Positions 47,305 through 55,816 are shown, counted from the stretch's first letter. The stretch: 64,000 nt of DNA from JAJXWB01 sp046349215 (GCA_046349215.1 JAXMCV010000005.1:62001-126000); one strand, 5' to 3'. Notes: generated by a model from the sequence alone, not told the origin. Numbers and translations: made by a program.

Positions 47305-47837
47305 AGACGGACGTCCTGTGGAAACTCGCGGTCGATTTCTCGCTGCTCTCGCTTGTCGCGATCGGCGGGGCGAATGCGATCGTGCCGGAAATGCACCGGC
47401 AACTCGTCGAGGTCTCGCACTGGATGAGCGATGCGGAATTCGCCAATCTGTTCGCGGTTGGGCAGGTTGCGCCGGGGCCGAACATCATGGTGCTGAGCCT
47501 GGTCGGCTGGCGGATGGCCGGCGTGACGGGCATGGCGGTGGCGACGCTGGCCGCGCTCGGGCCGACATGCGTGCTGGCCTGGATCATGGGCCGCTTCGTG
47601 CAGCGCCACGGGCGCGCGGCATGGTTCGATTCCGTAAAGCGCGGACTGGCGCCGGTCGCCATCGGACTGATCCTCGCCAGCGGCCTCGTCATGGCGCGGG
47701 CGGCCGACCACGATGCGCTGACCTTGCTGGCCACCTGCGCGACGGTCGGCGTTGTGGTCTTTTCGAGAATAAATCCGCTGTTTGCTCTCGGCGGTTTCGG
47801 ACTGGCTGCGGGCGTCTGGGCGACCCTTCACTTGTAA
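47301..47837 (+). CDS. Chromate transporter family protein, C-terminal half (ChrA-like)
   Basis: 178 residues, the second CHR domain: LAVDFSLLSLVAIGGANAIV, EFANLFAVGQVAPGPNIMVL. Membrane segments match the partner gene in order and length. It overlaps the upstream half-gene by four bases, so the two are made together. Short-chain CHR pairs are known as chromate-resistance transporters. hfq follows 160 bp later, giving room for its own promoter. Confidence 0.9.
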   Translation: MKTDVLWKLAVDFSLLSLVAIGGANAIVPEMHRQLVEVSHWMSDAEFANLFAVGQVAPGPNIMVLSLVGWRMAGVTGMAVATLAALGPTCVLAWIMGRFVQRHGRAAWFDSVKRGLAPVAIGLILASGLVMARAADHDALTLLATCATVGVVVFSRINPLFALGGFGLAAGVWATLHL

Positions 47838-47996
47838 AAATGAAATAATTGCGCGTCGATCCAAGGTGGAATTCGGCGGCTGGTCTATCTATGTTACGCA
47901 GAAGAACCGCGAGCTGCGCCCTTGCTTCTTGGCGCCGGGCTTGCAAGCGGGAAAGAAGCGTCCGTTCGCAGGACGTACAACAACAGGAACAACAAG

Positions 47997-48251
47997 ATGG
48001 CCGCCGAACGCGCGCAAAACCTGCAGGACACGTTCCTCAACTATGTCCGGAAAAACAAGATCCCGCTGACGATCTTCCTCGTCAACGGCGTCAAGCTGCA
48101 GGGCGTGGTGACCTGGTTCGACAATTTCTGCGTCCTTCTGCGCCGCGACGGCCACTCGCAACTCGTCTACAAGCACGCCATATCCACCATCATGCCGGGC
48201 CATCCGATCCAGATGTTCGAGCCCGGCGAGGACGTGCAGGCCGAGAAATAG
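47997..48251 (+). CDS. hfq: RNA chaperone Hfq
   Basis: 84 residues: LQDTFLNYVRKNKIPLTIFL (Sm1), GVKLQGVVTWFDNFCVLLRR and YKHAISTIMPG (Sm2, with the YKHA variant of the usual YKHAIS signature). It forms a hexamer that helps sRNAs pair with mRNAs. The ATG at 47997 follows AGGA; longer frames are rejected. hflX follows eight bases later. Confidence 0.98.
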   Translation: MAAERAQNLQDTFLNYVRKNKIPLTIFLVNGVKLQGVVTWFDNFCVLLRRDGHSQLVYKHAISTIMPGHPIQMFEPGEDVQAEK

Positions 48252-48259
48252 GACAGGGT

Positions 48260-49612
48260 TTGACCGCAGGCGAAGGGTTTGAACTGGGCGCGCGCCAGAA
48301 GAGCGCGGCGGGCGCCCGGGCGATTGTCGTTGGACCATATCTCAGCGACAGGGCGGCGCGCGACCAGGCGAGCCTCCGCGCGCCCGATGCGCGGCTCGAG
48401 GAGGCAGTCGGTCTCGCCCGCGCCATCGATCTCGACATAGCCGCCGGCGAACTGGCGGTGCTGAACCAGATCCGGCCGGCGACCTATCTCGGCAAGGGCA
48501 AGGTCGAGGAAATCGCCGCTCGCATAGCCGACGAGGAAATCGAACTGGCGGTCATGGATTGCGCGCTGTCACCCGTGCAGCAGCGCAATCTCGAGAAGGC
48601 GTTCAAGGCGAAGGTCATCGACCGGACCGGGCTCATCCTCGAAATCTTCGGCGAACGCGCTCGCACACGCGAGGGCGCGCTGCAGGTGGAACTCGCGCAT
48701 CTGGCCTACCAGAAGTCGCGCCTCGTGCGGTCGTGGACCCATCTCGAACGCCAGCGCGGCGGCTTCGGCTTCCTGGGCGGCCCCGGCGAAACGCAGATCG
48801 AGACCGACCGCCGCCTCATCCAGGAGCGGATGACCCGCATCGAGAAGGATCTCGAACAGGTCAAGCGAACGCGAGGCCTGCACCGCAAGAAAAGGCAGGA
48901 CGCCCCTTGGCCGGTGGTCGCGCTCGTCGGCTATACCAACGCCGGCAAGTCGACCCTGTTCAACCGGCTGACCCGCGCCGAAGTGCTGGCCAAGGACCTG
49001 CTGTTCGCCACCCTCGATCCCACCCTGCGGGCCGTGAAGCTGCCGCACGGGGCGCAGGTGATCCTGTCCGATACGGTCGGCTTCATCTCCGACCTGCCGA
49101 CCATGCTTGTCTCGGCGTTTCGCGCGACGCTGGAGGAGGTGATCGAGGCCGACGTGATCCTGCATGTGCGCGACGTCAGCCACGAGGACGCCGACGCCCA
49201 GAGCGCCGACGTCGAGCACATCCTGCGAGAGCTCGGCATCGAGCCGAACGATCATCGCCGGTTGATCGAGGTCTGGAACAAGGCCGACCTGCTGTCGCCC
49301 GAGCGCCGCGAGGGCCTGTTGCAGGCGTCGCAGGCGAAGCCGGCGGACGAAAGGCCTGCGCTCGTCTCCGCGCTCACGGGCGAGGGCGTCGATGAACTCC
49401 TGTCGGCGATCGAGCGCCGCGTCGCCGAGGGTCGGATCGTGCTGAGCGTGCCCGTTCCGCCGGAAGACGGGGCGGGCCTTGCCTGGCTCTACGAAAACGG
49501 CGAGGTGCTGAGCCGCCGGACGGACCGGAAGGGTGTGACGTCCGTGGACATCAGGGTCGGGCCGGAACGCGTCGAGCGCGTGATGCGCCGTTTTCCTGCC
49601 GCCCGGCAGTAG
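48260..49612 (+). CDS. hflX: GTPase HflX
   Basis: 450 residues from a TTG start eight bases after hfq. The N-terminal HflX domain includes IRPATYLGKGKVEEIAARIA and RRLIQERMTRIEKDLEQVKR; the glycine-rich segment is GGFGFLGGPGETQIETDRR. GTPase motifs: GYTNAGKSTLFNRL (G1), DTVGFISDLPTMLVSAFRAT (G3) and NKADLL (G4). It binds the 50S subunit and rescues stalled ribosomes. The TTG lies behind AGGACAGGG; no ATG fits the family length. Confidence 0.95.
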   Translation: MTAGEGFELGARQKSAAGARAIVVGPYLSDRAARDQASLRAPDARLEEAVGLARAIDLDIAAGELAVLNQIRPATYLGKGKVEEIAARIADEEIELAVMDCALSPVQQRNLEKAFKAKVIDRTGLILEIFGERARTREGALQVELAHLAYQKSRLVRSWTHLERQRGGFGFLGGPGETQIETDRRLIQERMTRIEKDLEQVKRTRGLHRKKRQDAPWPVVALVGYTNAGKSTLFNRLTRAEVLAKDLLFATLDPTLRAVKLPHGAQVILSDTVGFISDLPTMLVSAFRATLEEVIEADVILHVRDVSHEDADAQSADVEHILRELGIEPNDHRRLIEVWNKADLLSPERREGLLQASQAKPADERPALVSALTGEGVDELLSAIERRVAEGRIVLSVPVPPEDGAGLAWLYENGEVLSRRTDRKGVTSVDIRVGPERVERVMRRFPAARQ

Positions 49613-49624
49613 GGCCTTCCCGGT

Positions 49625-50128
49625 TCACGCCCCGAACACCATGCAGGTCGTACTGGCGGTCGCGTAGAGCTTGCCGGCGGAATCATAGGCTTTCCCTTCG
49701 GCTACAGCCGAGGACCGGCCGACATGCACGGCCTTGCCCTCGCCGAAGATCGGGCCGGTGTCGGTCTTGATCGCGCGCAGGTAGTTCACCTTGATTTCGA
49801 GCGTCGTGTAGGCGCGGCCTTTTGGCAGCACCGTGTGGACGGCGCAGCCCATCACGGAATCCAGCAGCGTCGCCATCACGCCGCCATGCACCATGCCGAT
49901 TGGATTGTAGAGGTGTTCGCCGGGCTCGACTTTCATGACGACGCGGCCTTCCTCGACTTCCTCCAGCGTCTGGCCGATCAGCTTCATGATCGGCGGCGGC
50001 GATCCGCCGCCCGCCAGCAACATCCTGAACAGTTCTAGACCGCTCATTTCGCGCGCGAGGCGCGCGACGATCATCGGATCGTCCCATTGGACGAGGCGTT
50101 CGCGGATGGGCATGGTCTGTTCGCTCAT
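49625..50128 (-). CDS. PaaI-type acyl-CoA thioesterase (hotdog fold)
   Basis: 167 residues. The PaaI signature GMVHGGVMATLLDSVMGCAV (His-Gly-Gly with the Asp) is near residue 86, followed by YTTLEIKVNYLRAI and GRSSAVAEGKAYD. It hydrolyses an acyl-CoA, substrate unknown. The ATG at 50128 is chosen; one at 50113 is also possible. It lies 11 bp downstream of the MFS gene on the same strand, so they are probably one operon. Confidence 0.88.
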   Translation of the reverse strand: MSEQTMPIRERLVQWDDPMIVARLAREMSGLELFRMLLAGGGSPPPIMKLIGQTLEEVEEGRVVMKVEPGEHLYNPIGMVHGGVMATLLDSVMGCAVHTVLPKGRAYTTLEIKVNYLRAIKTDTGPIFGEGKAVHVGRSSAVAEGKAYDSAGKLYATASTTCMVFGA

Positions 50129-50139
50129 CGCTTCGTGCC

Positions 50140-51438
50140 TCACGCCGCCGCCGTCGCGGGCGCCGGCGCCGCGCCCCGGCGATTGACGAGCAGGCTCAGC
50201 ACGGCCGCCAGCAGGCAGGCCGCTCCGGCGACATAGAAGGCGGGCGCATAGGTGAGCAGCCATGTCTTCGACAGTCCGCCGCCAAAGGCCGCAGCAGCGG
50301 CGCCCACCTGGTGGGACGCGAAGATCCAGCCGAACACGAGTCCAGCCTTTTCGCGGCCGAATGTCTGGCCGGTCAGCTTCACGGTCGGCGGCACGGTGGC
50401 GATCCAGTCGAGGCCGTAGAAGACCGCGAAGATCGACAGGCCGTAGATCGTGAAGGTGGAAGAGGGCAGCCAGAGCAGCGAGAGACCGCGCAGCCCGTAG
50501 TACCAGAACAGCAGTTTCCGCGAGTCGATGCGGTCCGAGAGATAGCCCGAACCGATCGTGCCGAAGAAGTCGAATATGCCCATCATCGCGAGCGCCGAGG
50601 CGCCGGCGACCGCGGTCATGCCGTAGTCGACGCACATCGGAATGAAATGGGTCTGGATCAACCCGTTGGTCGACAGGCCGCAGATGAAGAAGCTCGCCGC
50701 CAGGATCCAGAAGGAGGGGACTCGCGAAGCTTCGGCCAAGGTCGCGAAGGCGCGCGACACGGGATTGCCGACGGCGGCGGCGACCGGCGCCGCCTGCGGC
50801 GCGCCCGTCTCGCCATAGGGCGCAAGCCCAACGTCAGACGGACGATCGACGATGAGCAGATAGATCGCCAGCGCCGCGAGCCCGATCGCCGCGAGCGACG
50901 GCGCCAGCGCGATGCGCCATGAATAATGTTCGAGCAGCCAGGTGGCGAGCGGCAGGAAGACGAGCTGGCCGGTCGCGACCGCCGCCGTCAGCATGCCGAC
51001 AACGAGGCCGCGCCGCTCCGTGAACCAGCGCGTCGAGACGATCGCGCCCAGCACCAGCGCCGTGAGGCCGGTGCCAATGCCGATGAGGATTCCCCAATAG
51101 ACGACGAGCTGCCAGACCGAGGTCATCGTCAACGACGCGACGAGGCCGACCAGCACGAGGCTCTGGGCGGCGAAGACGATACGCCGTACGCCGTAGCGTT
51201 CGATCAGCGCCGCCGAAAACGGCCCCATCAGCCCGAACAGGAAGAAGCGCACGGCCAGCGCCGAGGAAATCTGGGCGGAATCCCAGCCGAATTCCTTCGA
51301 CAGCGGAATGATGAACGCCCCGGGCAGGCCGACAGCGCCCGCCATGACGAGCGAGGAAAAGAACATGGTGGCGATGACCACCCATCCGTAATGGACGCCC
51401 CGCCGCGCGAGCATCGCGCTCAATGACCGTGCCAGCAT
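50140..51438 (-). CDS. MFS transporter (OFA/oxalate-formate-like)
   Basis: 432 residues with 12 predicted membrane helices. The N-terminal half shows LPGAFIIPLSKEFGWDSAQI and RFFLFGLMGPFSAALIERYG then VRR (motif A), and TRWFTERRGLVVGMLTAAVA; such sequences are common in monocarboxylate/oxalate-formate-type MFS proteins. The substrate is unknown. It diverges from a TetR regulator across two palindromes, suggesting efflux or uptake induced by a ligand. GGAG lies nine bases before the ATG. Confidence 0.9.
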   Translation of the reverse strand: MLARSLSAMLARRGVHYGWVVIATMFFSSLVMAGAVGLPGAFIIPLSKEFGWDSAQISSALAVRFFLFGLMGPFSAALIERYGVRRIVFAAQSLVLVGLVASLTMTSVWQLVVYWGILIGIGTGLTALVLGAIVSTRWFTERRGLVVGMLTAAVATGQLVFLPLATWLLEHYSWRIALAPSLAAIGLAALAIYLLIVDRPSDVGLAPYGETGAPQAAPVAAAVGNPVSRAFATLAEASRVPSFWILAASFFICGLSTNGLIQTHFIPMCVDYGMTAVAGASALAMMGIFDFFGTIGSGYLSDRIDSRKLLFWYYGLRGLSLLWLPSSTFTIYGLSIFAVFYGLDWIATVPPTVKLTGQTFGREKAGLVFGWIFASHQVGAAAAAFGGGLSKTWLLTYAPAFYVAGAACLLAAVLSLLVNRRGAAPAPATAAA

Positions 51439-51486
51439 GTCCCGGCTCTCCTGTCCCGCTTGCGCCAGGCGCTTCGCGGATTTAAA

Positions 51487-51503
51487 ATGATGGTTGTCAT
51501 CAT
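51487..51503. promoter_or_regulatory. Operator-like palindrome 1 between MFS and TetR genes
   Basis: ATGATG-N5-CATCAT, a perfect six-base inverted repeat 49 bp upstream of the MFS start. With the second palindrome six bases away it is a likely binding site for the TetR protein encoded next to it. Confidence 0.6.
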
Positions 51504-51508
51504 TATTT

Positions 51509-51524
51509 GATGACGGCTATCATC
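51509..51524. promoter_or_regulatory. Operator-like palindrome 2 between MFS and TetR genes
   Basis: GATGA-N6-TCATC. It shares the GAT/ATC half-sites with palindrome 1, as expected for two dimers of one TetR regulator. It is 51 bp upstream of the TetR start. Confidence 0.55.
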
Positions 51525-51574
51525 GTTGTGTCAAGCCGGTCCCGGCGCGCGACGATCACGATTGCGGGAATTGC

Positions 51575-52153
51575 ATGCGTCTCTCTAAGGAGCAGGCCGC
51601 CGAAAACCGGGCGCGCGTTCTGGACGCGGCGCTCGGCCTGTTTTCCGCGCGCGGCTTTTCGGCGGTTCCCGTTTCCGAGCTGATGGCCGAGGCCGGCCTG
51701 ACGCACGGCGGCTTCTACAATCATTTCGGCTCGAAGGCCGAACTCGAGGCGGAAGCCTGCGAACTCGCCTTCGAGCGGGCGCTGGGCGCGATCCGCAAGG
51801 CGGGCGCAAAGCCTGCCGGCGGCGAGCGCAAGGCGGCGTTGCGGCTCTATGTCGAACGCTATCTTTCGGAGCGGGCGCGGGATTCGCGCGGCGCGCGCTG
51901 TCCGATGGTCGCCTTCGGAGCCGATGTTTCACGCGAGAGCGCCGACATCCAGGCCCGCTACGCGCGAGGACTGGGACTCTACATCGGCGCGATGGCGCAA
52001 GCCGCGGAATGCAGCCGCAGCGATGCGATGAAACTCACCAGCGAACTTGTGGGCGGCCTGACGCTCGCCCGCAGCGTCGGCGCAAACGACCGGGCGCTGT
52101 CGAACGAGGTGCTGCGGGCGGCGCGCGAAAAGATCCTGCAGAGGCTCGTCTGA
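51575..52153 (+). CDS. TetR-family transcriptional regulator
   Basis: 192 residues. The TetR HTH is clear: RARVLDAALGLFSARGFSAV, then VSELMAEAGLTHGGFYNHFG with SKAEL. The C-terminal ligand domain (SRGARCPMVAFGADVSRESA) resembles the group that represses MFS exporters. The ATG at 51575 opens the normal HTH. It would control the divergent MFS-thioesterase operon and itself through the two palindromes. Confidence 0.93.
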   Translation: MRLSKEQAAENRARVLDAALGLFSARGFSAVPVSELMAEAGLTHGGFYNHFGSKAELEAEACELAFERALGAIRKAGAKPAGGERKAALRLYVERYLSERARDSRGARCPMVAFGADVSRESADIQARYARGLGLYIGAMAQAAECSRSDAMKLTSELVGGLTLARSVGANDRALSNEVLRAAREKILQRLV

Positions 52154-52181
52154 CAGGCGAGGCTGGACTAGCATCGCCGGC

Positions 52182-52814
52182 ATGGGCTCGCTCTACGAAC
52201 GCTACGCGCTTCCCCGCCTCATTAGCTGCGCCTGCGGCGGCAAGGTTTTCGCGCGACAGCGGCGGAAGGTCGTGCCTATGGCGGAGGGCCGCGTGCTCGA
52301 AGTCGGCATCGGCAGCGGACTCAATCTGCCATTCTACGATCCTGTGCGCGTCGAAAGCGTCACCGGCGTCGACCCGTCGGCGGAACTGCGGGCAATGGCG
52401 GAAGCTGCGCCGCGACCAGATGGGCTGACCGTCAGCGTTGAAGCCGGCGCCGGAGAAAGACTGCCGTTCGCCGACCATTCCTTCGATACGCTGGTGTGCA
52501 CCTACACGCTTTGTTCGGTCGGCGCGGTCGAGGCGGTGCTCGCCGAGATTCGGCGTGTGCTGAAGCCCGGCGGATCATACCTGTTCTGCGAACATGGGCT
52601 TGCGCCCGACGCGAGCGTCGCGCGCTGGCAGGAGCGCCTCGATCCGCTTTGGAAACGTATTGCCGGAAATTGTCATTTGTCGCGGCCGGTCGCCGCGACA
52701 ATTGCCGCCAACGGATTCGTGATCGAGGAGACGGCTTCGATGTACCTGCCCGGAACGCCGCGCTTCGCCGGCTGGAACGAATGGGGCAGGGCGCGTGTGG
52801 GAAGTCGGCTTTAG
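52182..52814 (+). CDS. Class I SAM-dependent methyltransferase
   Basis: 210 residues. Motif I is VLEVGIGSGLNLPFY, motif II GVDPSAELRAMA, motif IV LPFADHSFDTLVCTYTLCSV, then IRRVLKPGGSYLFCEHGLAP. The pattern matches small methyltransferases of the UbiE/Coq5-like group, but the substrate is unknown. It follows the TetR gene by 28 bp. Confidence 0.9.
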   Translation: MGSLYERYALPRLISCACGGKVFARQRRKVVPMAEGRVLEVGIGSGLNLPFYDPVRVESVTGVDPSAELRAMAEAAPRPDGLTVSVEAGAGERLPFADHSFDTLVCTYTLCSVGAVEAVLAEIRRVLKPGGSYLFCEHGLAPDASVARWQERLDPLWKRIAGNCHLSRPVAATIAANGFVIEETASMYLPGTPRFAGWNEWGRARVGSRL

Positions 52815-52869
52815 GCAATCGACAGTCGGAAGAACCGACTGCCGAGTGCTGGCCGCCCGACGCCTGAAA

Positions 52870-53166
52870 TCAGGCGCGCTCGCCCATGAACGTCGAATCG
52901 CCGAAAGCGCCGAGCGTGACCGTGCCGGACAGCTTGTCTCCGGACACCTTGCCCTTGAAGGACAATGTCATCGGCATGGGTACGGTGATGTCGATCGACC
53001 AGGAGGCTTCGTCGCCGTTCACGGCGCCGTTCTCGATCGCCTGCGAACCCTGCGCTCCGGTCTGCTTGCCGGTCAGGCTCGCGCCGGACGAGGCGACCTC
53101 GAGCGTGGAGGACTGCGCCCCCATGGGCGTATTGATGGTGAGGTTCCACTTGCCGTCGATGGCCAT
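52870..53166 (-). CDS. Small beta-rich protein of unknown function
   Basis: 98 residues: AIDGKWNLTINTPMGAQSST, LEVASSGASLTGKQTG, then SIDITVPMPMTLSFKGKVSG and DKLSGTVTLGAFGDSTF. The alternating pattern predicts a small beta barrel or lipocalin-like fold. No signal peptide is seen. The ATG at 53166 is preferred because the upstream residues look like noise. Function unknown. Confidence 0.65.
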   Translation of the reverse strand: MAIDGKWNLTINTPMGAQSSTLEVASSGASLTGKQTGAQGSQAIENGAVNGDEASWSIDITVPMPMTLSFKGKVSGDKLSGTVTLGAFGDSTFMGERA

Positions 53167-53419
53167 GATTTTTCCTTCTCCCGACGCCCGCGAGATGCGC
53201 TGCGCCGGGCCGGACGATAGACCGTTCAGAGATGAACGATCAAGCCACGCTAGCGTTTCCGCCTGAGCCGGAGCCCTGGAAACCAATAGTTAAGCATTGA
53301 GGCATCGGCAGGGATTTGTGGGAAATTCCGTAGCGTCGCTTAAGACTTACGCAAGCTAGGGCCTTTATTTCTTGACCTCGCGCCGAGGAGAGTCCGCGCG
53401 CTGCATTACGGAGCTCACG

Positions 53420-53584
53420 ATGAAATCCGCCCTCCTGCGCCTTTTCGCTGACGAGTCGGGCGCAACTTCGGTCGAGTACGCGCTCGTTGGCGCGCTGATC
53501 TCAATCATCGCCATCACGGCGCTGACAAAGCTCGGCACCAGCCTCTCGACCAAGTTCAACACGATCGCCAACGCCGTCACCTGA
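53420..53584 (+). CDS. Flp-family type IVb pilin
   Basis: 54 residues: a short basic leader, then SGATSVEYALVGALISIIAI, the Flp pilin pattern with cleavage after the Gly before ATSVEYA. The mature pilin would be about 40 residues. Tad/Flp pili mediate attachment. No tad or cpa assembly genes are in the window, so it may be an orphan pilin using machinery elsewhere. Bases 53585-53842 after it hold only the presumed element edge. Confidence 0.88.
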   Translation: MKSALLRLFADESGATSVEYALVGALISIIAITALTKLGTSLSTKFNTIANAVT

Positions 53585-53670
53585 TCGGCGGTTTTTCCGC
53601 GTATCCAAGCGGCGGGCGCGCTTCGGCGTGGCCCGCATTCGGCGTTTTTCCGGGTTTCGTAGTTCGGAAT

Positions 53671-53684
53671 TGGCGGAAGGGGTG
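53671..53684. repeat. Candidate attachment-site core matching a tRNA-Ser 3' end
   Basis: TGGCGGAAGGGGTG equals the reverse complement of CACCCCTTCCGCCA, the last 14 bases including CCA of a common tRNA-Ser gene. The rest of the tRNA is absent here. A core of this kind left next to an integrase gene is what an element inserted in a tRNA 3' end would leave at its left edge, with the intact tRNA at the right edge. The right copy was not found in the window. Confidence 0.45.
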
Positions 53685-53842
53685 TCCGCCGAAGCGGCCT
53701 TCGTGGACCTTCGCGACTCTTCGCAGACCACCGGAAAACCTGCTGAAATTGCTTGAGTTCGTTTCGCTGCCCTTCGCCGCCCTTCGTTGACTTTCGCCCA
53801 TTGCCGGTTACAAAGGATGGGAAAAAGGATGGGGCGGGGTGG

Positions 53843-55063
53843 ATGGGAAGGCAGTCGAACAGGCTCACGGCGCGCACGGTCGCCGCGTTGAAGGCTCCCG
53901 GCATGTACGCTGATGGCGATGGCCTATATCTGGCCGTGGCCAAGTCCGGCTCCGCGTCGTGGCTGTATCGCTATCGCAGCGGCGGCAAGCGTCCTGAACT
54001 TGGCCTTGGGAGCCTGAAAGACGTTTCGCTAGCCGACGCCCGCCTGAAAGCAGCCGAAGCGCGGAAGATGCTGGCCGAGGGCGTGGACCCGCTGGCGGCG
54101 AGGAAGGCCGAGGCGGCCACGGCTGCGGTCGTCACGTTTGGCGATTTCGCGGACGAGGTTATCAAATCCCTACAGCACGGCTGGAGGAACGCCAAGCACG
54201 GGGCGCAATGGAAAACGACCTTGGGCCGCGACTACATCGGCGCCCTGCGGAACAAGCCGGTGGCCGATGTCGATACAGCCGACGTTCTGGCAGTGCTGCA
54301 GCCGCTCTGGCAGACGGTGCCCGAAACGGCGCAAAGGCTACGGGGCAGGATCGAAAAGGTTCTGGACGCGGCCAAGGCCAAGGGCCTGCGGACTGGCGAG
54401 AATCCCGCGCGGTGGCGCGGGCATCTGGACCACCTTTTGCCAAAGCGCCGGAAGTTGACGCGCGGACATCATGCGGCGATGCCGTTTGCCGAGGTTCCGG
54501 CATTCATGACGCGCCTTCGGGCGGTGGAGGGCGCCATGTCCGCCCGAGTGTTGGAATTCGCGATCCTGACGGCCGCCAGAAGCGGCGAGGCGCGCGGCGC
54601 TCGCTGGGAGGAAATCGATCTAGAGACGAAAGTCTGGGTCATTGCGGCCGAGCGGATGAAAGCCGGCAGGGAACATCGGGTTGCGCTTTCGACTCGCGCG
54701 GTATCGCTGTTGCGCGGCCTACGGGAAGATGCCGACAAGGACGTGGATGCTAACCGGGGGTTGGTTTTTCCCGGCGCCCGTGGCGCTCAGTTGAGCGACA
54801 TGGCGTTGGGCATGTTGCTACGGCGGATGGGCGTGGACTGCACGGCGCACGGCTTTAGATCGTCGTTCCGCGACTGGTGCGGAGAAACGACATCGTTTCC
54901 GCGAGAGATCGCTGAGGCCGCGCTTGCCCATAGCATCGGCAACGAAGTCGAAGCGGCCTATCGGCGCGGCGATGCGCTGGAGAAGCGCAGGCTGCTAATG
55001 CAGGCTTGGGCGGATTACTTGGAGGGCGCGGCCGGCTCGAACGTCGTCCGGTTACACGGGTGA
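53843..55063 (+). CDS. Tyrosine-type site-specific integrase with DUF4102 arm domain
   Basis: 406 residues. The N-terminal DUF4102 domain shows LTARTVAALKAPGMYADGDG, ASWLYRYRSGGKRPELGLG and LADARLKAAEARKMLAEGVD. The catalytic domain has Arg251 (SGEARGARW), His336-x-x-Arg339 (AHGFRSSFRDW), His363 (LAHSIG) and Tyr373 (EAAYRRGD). This is the P4-type family that often inserts in tRNA genes. The ATG at 53843 opens the DUF4102 domain. Its stop overlaps the GTG of the next gene. Confidence 0.95.
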   Translation: MGRQSNRLTARTVAALKAPGMYADGDGLYLAVAKSGSASWLYRYRSGGKRPELGLGSLKDVSLADARLKAAEARKMLAEGVDPLAARKAEAATAAVVTFGDFADEVIKSLQHGWRNAKHGAQWKTTLGRDYIGALRNKPVADVDTADVLAVLQPLWQTVPETAQRLRGRIEKVLDAAKAKGLRTGENPARWRGHLDHLLPKRRKLTRGHHAAMPFAEVPAFMTRLRAVEGAMSARVLEFAILTAARSGEARGARWEEIDLETKVWVIAAERMKAGREHRVALSTRAVSLLRGLREDADKDVDANRGLVFPGARGAQLSDMALGMLLRRMGVDCTAHGFRSSFRDWCGETTSFPREIAEAALAHSIGNEVEAAYRRGDALEKRRLLMQAWADYLEGAAGSNVVRLHG

Positions 55064-55785
55064 CACACCCAACACCCCCCGGTTCGCATTCCTTCCAGGC
55101 GATAGCCGAGGCGCACGCTGCGGAGCGCGAGCGCCTCGCTGTTGCGGTCCATGGGGTGTTGCGGCGCTTTCGGGACAACGCCGAGACGTGCGAGTTTCCG
55201 CCTGACGATTCACACCTGCAACGATGGTCTGTGGAATTCGTCGGATCGCTACAGATTGTGCGCGACGAAACCGCTGGCGAGCCGGTGGAGCGATTGTCTC
55301 AATACTTGCGCGAGATGGCGCGAACGATGGCCAACAAGCGCCGGGGATTTCGGAGCCTGCGAGGGGTTGTCGAAATCCCGGACGAGGAATTGACGTTACG
55401 GCGCTTGATTCAGAACCTCAGCGGCGATGGCGCGAATCTGGAGAATTTCGCCGACATCGAAGTGGCGCTTCGGACTATCGTGGACAAGGGCCTGCCGCCG
55501 GTGCTGGTGGAGTACGGCAAGCCCGAAATCGAGAAGGCGAAGGGCAGGCCCAAAGACATGCTGTCTGCCGAAATCGCGGATTGGCTGGCCGCTCTCTACC
55601 TCGCTTGCACGTCCAGACATCCTACGGTGACGCACGCGCCGAATTACGGCCCGACTTCGTTCAATCAATTCTGCGACGACATAGCGGCGGCGCTGCCCCC
55701 GAACATGCCGCTGCCGGGGCGTGGGGTTTTGAAAGCGGCGACCAAGCGATGCGAGACGGGCGGGGCCGCGATAAGGCTGCGATAA
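55060..55785 (+). CDS. Unknown protein coupled to the integrase
   Basis: 241 residues from GTG, overlapping the integrase TGA in GTGA. It is charged and helical: IAEAHAAERERLAVAVHGVL, LSQYLREMARTMANKRRGFR, VLVEYGKPEIEKAKGRPKDM, with no signal peptide or membrane segment. No family recognised. Translational coupling to the integrase suggests a role in integration, excision or its control. The direct repeat at 55072 falls inside its first codons. Confidence 0.7.
   Translation: MTHPTPPGSHSFQAIAEAHAAERERLAVAVHGVLRRFRDNAETCEFPPDDSHLQRWSVEFVGSLQIVRDETAGEPVERLSQYLREMARTMANKRRGFRSLRGVVEIPDEELTLRRLIQNLSGDGANLENFADIEVALRTIVDKGLPPVLVEYGKPEIEKAKGRPKDMLSAEIADWLAALYLACTSRHPTVTHAPNYGPTSFNQFCDDIAAALPPNMPLPGRGVLKAATKRCETGGAAIRLR
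55072..55089 (+). repeat. Element direct repeat, copy 1
   Basis: ACACCCCCCGGTTCGCAT, identical to 59899-59916. An inverted near-copy is at 59570-59584. It lies at the start of the 241-residue gene. Confidence 0.7.
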
Positions 55786-55799
55786 TCGGCCAGGGCTTC

Positions 55800-55816
55800 G
55801 CCCGCCTTCGGCGGGC
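55800..55816. repeat. Short hairpin after the 241-residue gene
   Basis: GCCCGCC-TTC-GGCGGGC, a seven-base-pair stem 15 bp after the stop; a T run (ATTTTT) comes only about 20 bases later. It may help end transcription. The same 18-base palindrome occurs, inverted, at 57642-57659 inside the primase-helicase gene. Confidence 0.55.

Noticed and set aside
53585..53842. Search for a whole tRNA next to the integrase
   Set aside because: Only the 3'-end-like 14 bases are present; no cloverleaf body could be read on either strand.
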